Below are positions 26,327-35,958 of a stretch of 64,000 nucleotides of DNA, one piece after another (position 1 is the stretch's first letter; the number at the start of each line of letters is the position of its first letter). This DNA is from Kordiimonas pumila (GTDB lineage: Bacteria; Pseudomonadota; Alphaproteobacteria; Sphingomonadales; Kordiimonadaceae): the NCBI RefSeq assembly GCF_015240255.1, contig NZ_CP061205.1:1385501-1449500 (forward strand). The letters run 5' to 3'. The notes under the pieces are model-generated. The model did not search any database and was not told the origin of the DNA. It saw only the letters and a program-made list of their open reading frames with translations. The translations under genes and the position numbers were made by a program.

Positions 26327-28281
26327 GCTTCAAATTCCATAATAACAGTATCGACAGCAAGCTGCGCGCCTTGTTCCGCATGAATTTTGGTTACAATAGC
26401 CTTTTTCACAGCATGAAGCACATTTTCCATTTTCATGGCTTCCAGAATTGCGAGAGATTGCCCCGCCTGCACGATATCGCCTTCTTTTACCAGCAGGGAT
26501 GTTAGCACGCCCGGCATAGGGCATATCAGCATATTGCTGGTATCAGCCTCTACCTTTTCCGGCATGTGGGCCAGCAAGGGGCTAAGCGCAGGGCGGCATA
26601 CAAAAACCTGTACCATAAGATCGCGGAAGCTAATTTTCCAGCCGCCAGGTTGCGGCGTAACCTGATAGATATTGCTTGTATCGCCGATTATAAGTTTTGC
26701 AAGCCTGTCGCCCGGTGACCACTCAAGGGTGGCAGGGGAGGTCGCAATATCAACCGGGTATGTTTCGCGGTCAATCACCACATGCCAATCAGTTGGGGCT
26801 TCAAGGTGCTCATCCAGTTGGCCGCTAATCGCCAGCTGGCGGCGTTTTTCGCGGTATGTTAACAGGCTGGCGAGTATTGCAATGGTTTTCTTTTCATCAG
26901 CGGTGGCAATGCGGTAGTCAAACCCGTCTGGGAATTCCTCCGCAATGAAATTGGTGCTAATGTTGCCAGAACGCCAGCGTGGGTGCTGCATAATGGACGA
27001 GAGGAACGGTATATTGTGCTGAATGCCATCAATGTAAGACTGGTCCAGCGCTTCTGCCATGGCATCTGTCGCGGCTTCACGGGTTGGCGCATGGGTGCAA
27101 AGCTTCGAGATCATCGGGTCATAATACATCGAAATGTCAGACCCTTCTGTGACACCCGTATCGTTCCTAAGCGTTATACCGCCTTCTGATTTTTCTGAAG
27201 GCATGTTAAAGCGGCGCAACCGACCAATAGAGGGCAGGAACTCCTTAAAGGGGTCTTCCGCGTATATCCGGCTTTCAATTGCCCAGCCGTTTATTTTTAG
27301 GTCTTTCTGCGTGAACGGCAGGTTTTCGCCCGCTGCCACACGGATCATCTGTTCCACAAGGTCAACACCTGTGATCAGTTCGGTTACAGGGTGTTCCACT
27401 TGCAGGCGTGTGTTCATTTCAAGGAAATAAAAGTTGCGGTCAACATCGACGATAAATTCAACAGTACCAGCACTGTGATAACCGCAGGCTTTGGCAAGGG
27501 CGACAGATTGCTCGCCCATTGCCTTGCGTGTTGCGGCATCAAGGAAGGAAGAGGGCGCTTCCTCAACCACTTTTTGGTTGCGGCGCTGGATAGAGCATTC
27601 CCGCTCGTGCAGGTAAACGGTGTTACCGGCTTTGTCTGCCAGTATCTGAATTTCAATATGCCGCGGGTTAACAATAAACTTTTCAATAAGGATACGGTCG
27701 TCACCAAAAGCATTGGCCGCCTCTGATTTGGCGCGGGCAAAGCCTTCGCGGGCCTCTGCCTCGTCCCATGCAACACGCATGCCTTTGCCGCCGCCACCTG
27801 CTGATGCCTTTATCATAACAGGATAGCCAATTTCGCCTGCAATTTTAAGGGCGTGGTCGGCATCCTCTATGACGTCAGGGCTACCGGGTACGGTAGAAAC
27901 ACCTGCTTCTGCCGCAAATATTTTAGATTCTATTTTGTCGCCCATCACCTTAATGGCTTTTTCGCCGGGACCAATAAACGCGATACCTTCTTTTGCAAGC
28001 GCTTGCATAAAGGATGCTTTTTCAGACAGGAACCCGTAACCGGGGTGTACGGCTTCGGCCCCTGTTTGTTTGCAGGCAGCGATAATTTTATCGGCAATCA
28101 GGTACGACTGCGCGGCAACAGATGGGCCAATGTGTACAGCCTCGTCTGCCATTTCCGTGTGCATGGCACGTGCGTCAGCGTCTGAATATACGGCAACGGT
28201 TTTAATGCCCATTTTCTGGGCTGACTTTATCACACGGCAGGCAATTTCACCGCGGTTGGCAATCAGGATTTTTTTAAACAT
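26320..28281 (-). CDS. pccA: Propionyl-CoA carboxylase, biotin-carrying alpha subunit
   Basis: The 653-residue protein has biotin carboxylase and biotin carboxyl carrier domains. It opens with [17 protein letters not shown], has the ATP-grasp glycine loop [11 protein letters not shown] and [14 protein letters not shown], and near the C-terminus [13 protein letters not shown], whose second Lys carries biotin. The middle PCC-specific BT domain (about residues 500-570) separates it from acetyl-CoA carboxylase AccC. It carboxylates biotin for transfer to propionyl-CoA by PccB. The gene lies between pccB (20-base gap) and the mutase (overlap), one operon. Confidence 0.95.
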   Translation of the reverse strand: MFKKILIANRGEIACRVIKSAQKMGIKTVAVYSDADARAMHTEMADEAVHIGPSVAAQSYLIADKIIAACKQTGAEAVHPGYGFLSEKASFMQALAKEGIAFIGPGEKAIKVMGDKIESKIFAAEAGVSTVPGSPDVIEDADHALKIAGEIGYPVMIKASAGGGGKGMRVAWDEAEAREGFARAKSEAANAFGDDRILIEKFIVNPRHIEIQILADKAGNTVYLHERECSIQRRNQKVVEEAPSSFLDAATRKAMGEQSVALAKACGYHSAGTVEFIVDVDRNFYFLEMNTRLQVEHPVTELITGVDLVEQMIRVAAGENLPFTQKDLKINGWAIESRIYAEDPFKEFLPSIGRLRRFNMPSEKSEGGITLRNDTGVTEGSDISMYYDPMISKLCTHAPTREAATDAMAEALDQSYIDGIQHNIPFLSSIMQHPRWRSGNISTNFIAEEFPDGFDYRIATADEKKTIAILASLLTYREKRRQLAISGQLDEHLEAPTDWHVVIDRETYPVDIATSPATLEWSPGDRLAKLIIGDTSNIYQVTPQPGGWKISFRDLMVQVFVCRPALSPLLAHMPEKVEADTSNMLICPMPGVLTSLLVKEGDIVQAGQSLAILEAMKMENVLHAVKKAIVTKIHAEQGAQLAVDTVIMEFEAC

Positions 28282-28301
28282 ATCTTCAGCCTACTGTGAA
28301 A

Positions 28302-29834
28302 TTATAACGGGATATTGTCGTGTTTTTTGGGCGGGTTCTGTTGTTTCTTTTTCTTGAGAACCTGCAAGGAATGCGCAATACGGCGGCGGGTTGAATGCGG
28401 CATGATCACCTCATCCACATACCCGCGTGATGCCGCCACAAACGGGTTGGCGAACCGGTCTTCATAGTCGCTGATACGTTTCTGGATTTTTTCTGGGTCG
28501 CCCAGCTCTGAGCGGTACAAAATCTCAACCGCACCCTTTGCGCCCATCACGGCGATCTCGGCCGTGGGCCACGCATAGTTCACATCGCCGCGCAAATGCT
28601 TTGATGACATCACGTCGTAGGCGCCGCCGTATGCTTTGCGGGTAATGACAGTAACTTTCGGCACGGTTGCCTCGGCGTAGGCAAACAATAGTTTCGCGCC
28701 GTGCACAATAATACCGCCGTGTTCCTGCGCGGTGCCGGGCAGGAAGCCGGGCACGTCCACAAGGGTTACAATAGGGATATTAAACGCATCACAGAAACGC
28801 ACAAACCGTGCGGCCTTGCGGGCAGAGTTTATATCAAGGCAGCCCGCCAGCGCCATGGGCTGGTTTGCCACCACACCAACCGTTTCACCGCCAATACGAA
28901 TAAAGGCGGTAATGATATTTTGGGCATAGTCTGGCTTAATCTCGAACACATCGCCTTCGTCTGCGATTTTTTCAACCAGCTCTTTCATGTCGTACGGCGC
29001 GTTGGGGTTTGCGGGGATCAACGTGTCGAGCGACATTTCAATGCGGTCTGATTGGTCAAATGTTGGTCGCTTCGGGGCTTTTTCGAGCGCACTTAACGGC
29101 AAAAAGTCAATCAGGCGGCGAATTTCAGAGATGGCTTCAACGTCATTTTCAAAAGCGCCGTCTGCAACGGATGATTTTTTAGTGTGGGCGCTCGCGCCGC
29201 CCAGTTCTTCCTGCGTAACAGTTTCGTTGGTTACTGTTTTCACCACATCAGGGCCGGTTACAAACATATAGCTCGAGTCGCGCACCATAAAGGTGAAATC
29301 AGTGATCGCGGGGGAATACACCGCGCCGCCCGCGCAAGGTCCCATAATAAGGGAAATTTGCGGCACACTGCCGGAAGCCAGTGTATTTTTAAGGAAAATG
29401 TCGGCATACCCACCAAGGGCCGCAACGCCTTCCTGAATCCGGGCGCCGCCGCTGTCGTTCAGGCCAATAATGGGGGCACCGTTCTGGACGGCTGCATCCA
29501 TAACCTTACATATTTTCTGGGCATGGGTTTCAGAAAGCGAACCACCAAATACGGTGAAATCCTGACTGAAAGCATAAACAAGGCGGCCATTAACGGTGCC
29601 GTGGCCTGTAACCACGCCGTCGCCCATGTAGGATTGCTCATCAAGGCCAAAGTCCTGACACCGATGGGTTACGAACATGTCGTATTCCTCGAACGAGCCT
29701 TCATCAAATAAAAGCTCAAGGCGTTCACGCGCTGTAAGCTTGCCTTTTTTGTGCTGTGCATCAATCCTGTGTTGGCCGCCGCCAAGACGTGCTGCCTCGC
29801 GTTTTTCGCTCAGCACTTCGAGTATGGTGTTCAT
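28302..29834 (-). CDS. pccB: Propionyl-CoA carboxylase beta subunit
   Basis: The 510-residue carboxyltransferase moves CO2 from biotin to propionyl-CoA, giving methylmalonyl-CoA. Typical segments are [63 protein letters not shown] and [18 protein letters not shown], with the two crotonase-like oxyanion regions. GGGGCGGG lies upstream of the ATG. It is the first gene of the pccB-pccA-mcm operon and is divergent from the pccR-type regulator. The 124-base shared gap carries TTTGCAAA repeats. Confidence 0.96.
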   Translation of the reverse strand: MNTILEVLSEKREAARLGGGQHRIDAQHKKGKLTARERLELLFDEGSFEEYDMFVTHRCQDFGLDEQSYMGDGVVTGHGTVNGRLVYAFSQDFTVFGGSLSETHAQKICKVMDAAVQNGAPIIGLNDSGGARIQEGVAALGGYADIFLKNTLASGSVPQISLIMGPCAGGAVYSPAITDFTFMVRDSSYMFVTGPDVVKTVTNETVTQEELGGASAHTKKSSVADGAFENDVEAISEIRRLIDFLPLSALEKAPKRPTFDQSDRIEMSLDTLIPANPNAPYDMKELVEKIADEGDVFEIKPDYAQNIITAFIRIGGETVGVVANQPMALAGCLDINSARKAARFVRFCDAFNIPIVTLVDVPGFLPGTAQEHGGIIVHGAKLLFAYAEATVPKVTVITRKAYGGAYDVMSSKHLRGDVNYAWPTAEIAVMGAKGAVEILYRSELGDPEKIQKRISDYEDRFANPFVAASRGYVDEVIMPHSTRRRIAHSLQVLKKKKQQNPPKKHDNIPL

Positions 29835-29917
29835 ATCCCGCCCCTACATTAAAAGTTATCCTACCATAACGCCTGAATCCTGCTTTGATAACCGTTGAAA
29901 GTGTACACAATTAATGT

Positions 29918-29947
29918 TATGCAAATTTGCAAATACAATTTTGCAAA
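29918..29947. promoter_or_regulatory. TTTGCAAA repeat cluster, candidate PccR operator
   Basis: Two perfect TTTGCAAA sites lie at 29926-29933 and 29940-29947, six bases apart, and a near copy TATGCAAA at 29918-29925 abuts the first. As I recall, PccR/ScfR regulators of alphaproteobacteria bind paired TTTGCAAA boxes near propionyl-CoA carboxylase genes. The site here ends 11 bases before the regulator ATG and faces pccB, so it could repress the regulator and activate the operon. A possible -35 (TTGAAA, 29895-29900) lies upstream for the regulator. Confidence 0.8.
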
Positions 29948-29958
29948 AAAGTGTAAAG

Positions 29959-31374
29959 ATGAAACATTCAAAACATTATATAGGCCGAAAATTACGCTCG
30001 ATCAGGCGCGATAGTGATTTATCGCAAGCTGTGTTTGCTGAAAAGCTTGGCCTTTCGACCAGCTACCTGAACCAGTTAGAGAATAACCAGCGCCCGGTAA
30101 CAGCAACGGTTTTGTTGGCGCTTGCAGAAAGCTTCGGCGTTGATATCACCAGCTTAGCCGGTCACGATGATGACCGGCTGGTCGCTGACTTGCGCGAAGT
30201 ATTGGCTGACCCGGTTTTTCAAAATACACGTTACCCGGTGCAGGATATAAAATTTCTGGTTAGTAATCTGCCTGAAATTGCCAAGGGCATTATTGAATTG
30301 CACCAACGGTTTCACCAGTCGAACGAGCGTTTGCTGGAACTGGATGATACTGTGCGCCGCAGTGACACATTGGTGCAGCCCACACCGTATGAGGAAGTGC
30401 GTGACTTTTTCCATTACCGCGACAATTATATTCATGCCCTTGATAAGGCGGCAGAGGCTTTAGCTGAGAAAATTGGGGGCACTGGTGCTGGGCGGCTAGA
30501 GGCTTTGAAGGCATATATAGAAACAACTCACGGCGTGAAGGTGGAACTGGTGGCTGCTGATAGCGACAGGGGGGTGCTGCGCCGGTATAGCAGTGCAGAC
30601 AAAACCCTGAAACTTTCGGCGCATTTGCATGCGGGTTCACAGTTTTTTCATTTGGCACACCAGCTTGCGCTCTTTGAGCAAAAAAGCATTATGGATACGC
30701 TTATCCGCGAGGCTGGTTTTAAAACCCGGCAGGCAGAAAGCGTTTGCCAAACCGGGCTTGCCAACTATTTTGCGGGCGCGCTTCTTTTGCCGTACGAGCA
30801 GTTTTTGTCGGCGGCAAAAACATGCCGCCATGACTTGAAGCTGCTGGAGATACGCTTTGGGGCAACACTAGAGCAGGTCGCCCACAGGCTAAGCACGTTG
30901 CAGCGCCCGGATGCGCGGGGCATTCCGTTCTTTTTCGTGCGGGTGGACAGGGCCGGAAATATCACGAAACGCCACAGCGCCACCAAGCTAACCTTCGCGC
31001 GGTTTGGTTCTGCTTGCCCACTATGGAATGTGTACCGTGCCTTTGGGAGTGGCAGCGGGATTGACCGTCAACTTGCCGAAACACCAGACGGCGTGCGCTA
31101 TTTGTGCCTTGCTGCTCCTATCATTAAAGAAGGCGGCGCATACGGCGAACCAAGCCAGCATTTTGCCATTGCGCTTGGCTGCGAGGTGAAGCACGCGTCT
31201 GATATTGTGTATGCAGATGATCTGGTTATGGGCAACGACAGGCTTTATGAGCCCATTGGCATTAGCTGCCGGTTGTGCGAACGCACCAATTGCAGCCAGC
31301 GCGCAGTGCCGCCTATCGACCGCACTTTTGAGGTAAACCCCAATGTGCGCAAGCTGGTGCCGTACGAGGTTTAA
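29959..31374 (+). CDS. pccR: Short-chain fatty acyl-CoA regulator (ScfR family)
   Basis: From the ATG at 29959 the protein has 471 residues; an upstream frame from 29914 would read through the operator and is unlikely. An XRE helix-turn-helix (about residues 4-60, GRKLRSIRRDSDLSQAVFAEKLGLSTSYLNQLE) is followed by an IrrE/ImmA-like domain in which the protease HExxH is absent (FHLAHQLALFEQ). A C-terminal domain follows with CRLCERTNC (a CxxCxxxxC set) and RKLVPYEV. This order defines ScfR regulators such as PccR, which sense acyl-CoAs and control propionyl-CoA use. It is divergent from pccB and converges on glmS with two bases between stop codons. Confidence 0.9.
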   Translation: MKHSKHYIGRKLRSIRRDSDLSQAVFAEKLGLSTSYLNQLENNQRPVTATVLLALAESFGVDITSLAGHDDDRLVADLREVLADPVFQNTRYPVQDIKFLVSNLPEIAKGIIELHQRFHQSNERLLELDDTVRRSDTLVQPTPYEEVRDFFHYRDNYIHALDKAAEALAEKIGGTGAGRLEALKAYIETTHGVKVELVAADSDRGVLRRYSSADKTLKLSAHLHAGSQFFHLAHQLALFEQKSIMDTLIREAGFKTRQAESVCQTGLANYFAGALLLPYEQFLSAAKTCRHDLKLLEIRFGATLEQVAHRLSTLQRPDARGIPFFFVRVDRAGNITKRHSATKLTFARFGSACPLWNVYRAFGSGSGIDRQLAETPDGVRYLCLAAPIIKEGGAYGEPSQHFAIALGCEVKHASDIVYADDLVMGNDRLYEPIGISCRLCERTNCSQRAVPPIDRTFEVNPNVRKLVPYEV

Positions 31375-31376
31375 CG

Positions 31377-33191
31377 TTACTCCACTGTCACGGATTTAGC
31401 GAGGTTACGGGGCTGGTCAACATCAGTGCCTTTTTCTACAGCGGCGTAATATGCCAGTAACTGCACCGGAATGGCATAGAGTATTGCGGATGACAGGAAC
31501 CCGGCAGAGGGCATTTTAAGCTGGGCGAACATGCCCTCCTGTTTGGTTTCCGAATCACTGAACATTACAACTTTGCCTTGGCGGGCCATAATTTCCTGTA
31601 GGTTAGACAGGGTTTTATCAAAAAGGCTATCTTCGGGTGCAATGCCAATAACGGGCACGTGTTCATCAATGAGCGCGATAGGCCCGTGCTTCAGTTCGCC
31701 AGCCGCATAGCCTTCAGCATGAATGTAACTGATTTCTTTTAGCTTTAAGGCGCCTTCCATGGCGATCGGGTAATGAATACCGCGCCCGACAAACAATATG
31801 TCTCGGGCGGTGCTGATGCTGCGGGCAATGCCTTGCAGAGCTTCGTCGTGGTGCAATACTTCGGCCATAAGGGCCGGGATATGGTTAAGTTCTTTCACAT
31901 AGCCTGCTTCTTCATTGCTGTTGATCTCGCCTTTTGCTGAAGCAAGTTTAACCGCGAGCGACGCAAGTACGGCTAACTGGCACGTGAAGGCTTTGGTGCT
32001 GGCTACGCCGATCTCTGGCCCCGCATGAATAGGCAATACGACATCGGCTTCGCGTGCCATGGTGGAACCGGGCATGTTTACAAGGGCCGCAATATGCTGG
32101 CCTGCAGCTTTCGCATGCCTTAGAGCGGCAAGGGTATCGGCTGTTTCACCTGACTGGCTAATGAAAATGGCAAGACCGCCCTCGGTATAAACTGGCTCGC
32201 GGTAGCGGAACTCAGAGGCGATATCTACATCAACCGGTATGCGGGCTAACTGCTCTATCCAGTAGCGCGCCACTTCTGCGGCATAGTAGCTGGTGCCGCA
32301 GGCAATAAGGGTAATGCGGGGAATGTTCGCAAGGTCAAAGGGGGTTTCAGGCAGGCAAACGGTGCCAGCATTTGGGTCTAGGTACCTACCAAGGGCCTGC
32401 GCCACCACGGTGGGTTGCTCGAAAATCTCTTTTTGCATGAAATGGCGGTAATTGCCTTTGTCCACCATGGTTGCTGCAACCTGGCTTATGGTGGTGGGGC
32501 GGGAAACCGGGGTGCCGTCTTCATCAAAAACCTGCACGGTTTCGCGTGATAGCGTGGCATAGTCACCTTCTTCCAGATAAATCAGCCGGTTTGAAAGGCT
32601 TGCGAGCGCTGTTGCGTCAGATCCAACGTAATTTTCGCCTTCGCCGTAACCAATAACCAGCGGGCTACCTCTGCGGGCGCCGAACATCAGGTTTTCTTCG
32701 CCGTTCACCAGCACACAGAGAGCAAAAGCACCTTCTAGTTTACCAAGTGTTTTGGTAAAGGCCTCAAGCGGTGTGGCGCCTTCATCCAGATAGTGGGTCA
32801 TCAGGCTGGCAACAACTTCGGTGTCTGTTTCGCTTTCAAACACCATGCCTGCGGCGATCATGTCATCCTTCAGGGTGCGGAAATTTTCAATAATGCCGTT
32901 ATGCACCAGTGCTACGCGGTGTGTCATGTGGGGGTGAGCATTTGCTTTTGTGGGCTGGCCGTGGGTTGCCCAGCGGGTGTGGCCTATGCCTGCCATACCG
33001 TCAAGGGGTTCTGCGGCCAGAACAAGTTCCAGCTCTTTCAGCTTGCCGGGTGCGCGGCGACGTTCAAGCTTACCGTCACTTAATACAGCAATACCAGCGC
33101 TATCATACCCCCTGTATTCAAGCCGCTTGAGACTTTCAACAAGCCTGTCTGTAACCGGGGCCTTGCCAAGAATGCCAACAATACCACACAT
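31377..33191 (-). CDS. glmS: Glutamine-fructose-6-phosphate aminotransferase (isomerizing)
   Basis: The 604-residue enzyme makes glucosamine-6-phosphate, the entry to UDP-GlcNAc. The N-terminal Ntn glutaminase starts MCGIVGILG with the catalytic Cys after Met1, and has RWATHGQPT and GNYRHFMQKEI. Two SIS domains follow (ACGTSYYAAEVARYW, ISQSGETADTLAAL), ending DQPRNLAKSVTVE, the invariant C-terminus. It starts six bases after glmU, a common bacterial pairing. I saw no room for a glmS ribozyme in that gap. Confidence 0.97.
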   Translation of the reverse strand: MCGIVGILGKAPVTDRLVESLKRLEYRGYDSAGIAVLSDGKLERRRAPGKLKELELVLAAEPLDGMAGIGHTRWATHGQPTKANAHPHMTHRVALVHNGIIENFRTLKDDMIAAGMVFESETDTEVVASLMTHYLDEGATPLEAFTKTLGKLEGAFALCVLVNGEENLMFGARRGSPLVIGYGEGENYVGSDATALASLSNRLIYLEEGDYATLSRETVQVFDEDGTPVSRPTTISQVAATMVDKGNYRHFMQKEIFEQPTVVAQALGRYLDPNAGTVCLPETPFDLANIPRITLIACGTSYYAAEVARYWIEQLARIPVDVDIASEFRYREPVYTEGGLAIFISQSGETADTLAALRHAKAAGQHIAALVNMPGSTMAREADVVLPIHAGPEIGVASTKAFTCQLAVLASLAVKLASAKGEINSNEEAGYVKELNHIPALMAEVLHHDEALQGIARSISTARDILFVGRGIHYPIAMEGALKLKEISYIHAEGYAAGELKHGPIALIDEHVPVIGIAPEDSLFDKTLSNLQEIMARQGKVVMFSDSETKQEGMFAQLKMPSAGFLSSAILYAIPVQLLAYYAAVEKGTDVDQPRNLAKSVTVE

Positions 33192-33197
33192 AGGGTT

Positions 33198-34574
33198 TTA
33201 TCCTTTTGACTTGTTCGCTTTTTCAGCGGCTTTTTTGGTTCTGAATGTGGTGGCATATCCGGCACTTTCATGCTGTTTGCCGCGCGCAACACCAAGAGCA
33301 TCTGGTGAAACATCCTGTGTAATGACACTGCCCGCGCCGATAATCGCACCGTCACCTATTTTTACCGGAGCTACTAGGGCGCTGTTACTGCCAATGAAAG
33401 CGCCAGCGCCGATGATGGTTTGATATTTCAGGAAACCATCATAATTGCAGGTAATGGTACCCGCGCCGATATTGGCATCTGCACCAATGGTGGCATCGCC
33501 TATATAGGACAGGTGGCTAACCTTTGCACCTGTGTCGATTGTTGCTTTTTTTACTTCCACAAAATTACCGATTTTTGCATCTGCACCGATATCGGCGCCG
33601 GGCCTGAGGCGGGCAAAGGGGCCAATACTGGCACCAGCTTTTATGTACGCCCCTTCAAGGTGGCTGTAGGCCTTAATGGTTGCGCCAGTTTCAATGGTAA
33701 CGCCAGGGCCAAAAAATACACCGGGTTCGATCGTTACATCATGGGCAATTTTGGTATCTGCACTGAAATATACTGTGTCAGGGTCTGTCATGGTGACGCC
33801 AGCATCAAGTGCGGCGCGCCGCCATTTTGTTTGCAGCACTTTTTCTGCGTGTGCCAAATCTGCGCGGCTGTTGATGCCCAGCACGTCAGCCTCATCGGCT
33901 TCCACAACCTGCACTGTTTGGCCGTCTTTGCGGGCAAGGGCAACAAGATCAGTCAGGTAATATTCACCAGCGGCATTCTCATTTGAAAGCGCATGCAGCC
34001 ATTTTTGTGCGTGTGTGCCATTGATCACCATCATGCCGGAATTGCAGAGGGTTACGGCACGTTCAGCATCGCTGGCATCTTTATATTCAACAATACGTTC
34101 AAGGCAGCCATCCGCCCCTACAATCATGCGGCCATAGCGACCAGCGTCAGCGGGGGTGAAGCCAAGGGCAACAATGCCAGTACCAGCTTCAACAGCTTTT
34201 GCGGTCATTGTTTGCATAATGGAAAGCGGAATGAAGGGTACATCGCCAAATAATACAATGACAGGGCCAGTGATAGCCCCCATGGCATCAACGGCCACAC
34301 GGGCGGCATGGCCTGTACCTAATTGTTCTGCCTGCGTAACAAACTTGGCATGAGGGTAAGCCGCTTCCAGTTGCTCCTTACCGCTCCCCACGACCAGAAT
34401 GGTTTCTTTGGTGCCGAGTGCTGAAACGGTTTCCATCAGATAGGAAAGCATGGGCTTACCACCTACAGCATGTAAAACCTTGTGCAGGCTAGATTTCATG
34501 CGGGTGCCTTTGCCTGCCGCAAGGATAATGACATTGATACCTGTGTCAGCCATAGATCGGGTAAGGCCTTTCAT
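33198..34574 (-). CDS. glmU: Bifunctional UDP-GlcNAc pyrophosphorylase / GlcN-1-P acetyltransferase
   Basis: The 458-residue protein acetylates glucosamine-1-phosphate and then uridylates it. The N-terminal uridyltransferase has ILAAGKGTRMKSSLHKVLH, VLFGDVPFI and NSGMMVI. The C-terminal left-handed beta-helix has many hexapeptide repeats and the acetyltransferase segment NYDGFLKYQTIIGAGAFIGS. An internal ATG at 34553 is an alternative start that would drop seven residues; neither has a strong ribosome site. It is transcribed with glmS and supplies peptidoglycan and lipopolysaccharide precursors. Confidence 0.96.
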   Translation of the reverse strand: MKGLTRSMADTGINVIILAAGKGTRMKSSLHKVLHAVGGKPMLSYLMETVSALGTKETILVVGSGKEQLEAAYPHAKFVTQAEQLGTGHAARVAVDAMGAITGPVIVLFGDVPFIPLSIMQTMTAKAVEAGTGIVALGFTPADAGRYGRMIVGADGCLERIVEYKDASDAERAVTLCNSGMMVINGTHAQKWLHALSNENAAGEYYLTDLVALARKDGQTVQVVEADEADVLGINSRADLAHAEKVLQTKWRRAALDAGVTMTDPDTVYFSADTKIAHDVTIEPGVFFGPGVTIETGATIKAYSHLEGAYIKAGASIGPFARLRPGADIGADAKIGNFVEVKKATIDTGAKVSHLSYIGDATIGADANIGAGTITCNYDGFLKYQTIIGAGAFIGSNSALVAPVKIGDGAIIGAGSVITQDVSPDALGVARGKQHESAGYATTFRTKKAAEKANKSKG

Positions 34575-34689
34575 CTTTCAGTTGCCAAAACGTTGCGCGA
34601 GCATAGCGCCCTATCAAGCAAAATTCGAAGAAAATTTAGTGAAAAATATTAGCGGTCAGCATTTTACCTGCATACGCCTGTTTTTCAGG

Positions 34690-35724
34690 CTATGGTTTGG
34701 GGGGTATATCGTCCAGCATTTCTGTCGCCGGAATAAGGTGCCAGCTTGCCTTGCTGCCTTTTATAGCGGCTTCTTTGTCCTTCCGCCGCCAGTAAGCCTG
34801 AATAATGGTGTGGCGCAGGTTTTTCCAGCCGGGAACGATCAGGCCCGGTAAAGGGTTAAACGGTGTATGACGGCTAAAGGCCCATATCTCAAGCCGAGAT
34901 GCCCCCGCTTTTGCCTTGCCGCGCCCATGAAAGCCGTTAGTGTTCGCAATAACAAGGCTGCCAGCCGTGACTGTAACCGCTGTGGGTTTTGGCAGGTTCA
35001 TTGAAGCAAGGTCGTCTTCCGTTGCGCGCAGGCTGCCTTTTTCGGAATATTTGTCGGCCCTGGTATCTGGCTGGGTAGAGCGCTCATATTCCCATGCAAG
35101 CCGTAACGGTGTGAAATGGTGCGACCCTCGTACATAGGTGAAAGGGCCATTTTTATCTTTAACATCTTCAAGAAATAACCATGCCTTCATGGTGGGGTGA
35201 AAAGTATCGCTGTGCATGCTTTTTTGCGGATCACTACCTTTACCGTTCCTGATGCGTTGTACGTACAGGAGAGGGGCCATCAGTTTGCCGCCCGCATAGC
35301 TCAGGTATTTGGCGAGGGTAGGGTTTTCTGTCAGGGCTTTTAGAGCCGGGTAATTTTCAGTGGCAGCTTTATCGAGCAGAATACGCTGTGTTGCAGTGTT
35401 GCCCTGTGTTAACTGCCGCACAGGGCCGGTGTGTCCCGCAATGTCACGGCGCAAGGCCTTTACCTGCTTTTTGCTTATAAAATCTGGTATAACAACAAAG
35501 CCATTACGGCGATATTCTTTGCGGTACTCTTTTGGCATAAGGGGGCTTAACATTAGCCACCGGCATTGCATAACAAAGTGAGCAAGCTTCACCCTTAGTA
35601 TATGCAGCCCTAGCCGGTTCAGTGTAGTTGAGCCAATAACAGGATTGTCCCGAAAGGACTTTGCCCCGGTTACAAGCGCAAGCATATAAAATGGCAACTT
35701 TAACAGAGTAGTTATTGTTTTCAT
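34690..35724 (-). CDS. Phytanoyl-CoA dioxygenase-like protein
   Basis: The 344-residue protein fits the PhyH family of 2-oxoglutarate/Fe(II) oxygenases. A basic, partly hydrophobic N-terminus of about 60 residues precedes the core. The core has YRRNGFVVIPDFIS, the iron ligands His171 and Asp173 (KSMHSDTFHPTMKAW), VRGSHHFTPLR, and the distal His266 in NTNGFHGRGK with Arg in ASRLEIW for the co-substrate. The metal triad is complete, so an active hydroxylase is expected. The substrate is unknown and no neighbour names it. It lies upstream of glmU on the same strand, separated by 115 bases. Confidence 0.82.
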   Translation of the reverse strand: MKTITTLLKLPFYMLALVTGAKSFRDNPVIGSTTLNRLGLHILRVKLAHFVMQCRWLMLSPLMPKEYRKEYRRNGFVVIPDFISKKQVKALRRDIAGHTGPVRQLTQGNTATQRILLDKAATENYPALKALTENPTLAKYLSYAGGKLMAPLLYVQRIRNGKGSDPQKSMHSDTFHPTMKAWLFLEDVKDKNGPFTYVRGSHHFTPLRLAWEYERSTQPDTRADKYSEKGSLRATEDDLASMNLPKPTAVTVTAGSLVIANTNGFHGRGKAKAGASRLEIWAFSRHTPFNPLPGLIVPGWKNLRHTIIQAYWRRKDKEAAIKGSKASWHLIPATEMLDDIPPKP

Positions 35725-35958
35725 GGCCTGTACACAATTGTGCTTCCGGGCTGTTGCAATATAATCGCTGTATTATAGCTGTTACAATAATATGGCAAGC
35801 ACAGGATATAATTACTGCGTTAAACAAGGTTACGGCGTATAATAAAACCTATGGTCATGTTTTTAACAAAATTGTCCGTAAAGCTTTATCCTGTTTTACA
35901 GAGTGCTATATACATCGCTGCACTTGCTGTAGCAGGGGAACCCTAGTGGAGGCTATTT

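Noticed and set aside
29914-29958. 15-codon upstream extension of the ScfR regulator
   Set aside because: It would read through the TTTGCAAA boxes, and the helix-turn-helix begins right after the ATG at 29959.
29959-31374. XRE/ImmA-like protein as an antitoxin or phage repressor
   Set aside because: The HExxH protease motif is absent, the length and C-terminal cysteines match ScfR regulators, and the divergent neighbour is pccB.
34575-34690. GCCTG/CAGGC hairpin near 34676-34690 as a terminator
   Set aside because: The stem has only five pairs, overlaps the end of the gene and has no T-run on the transcribed strand.
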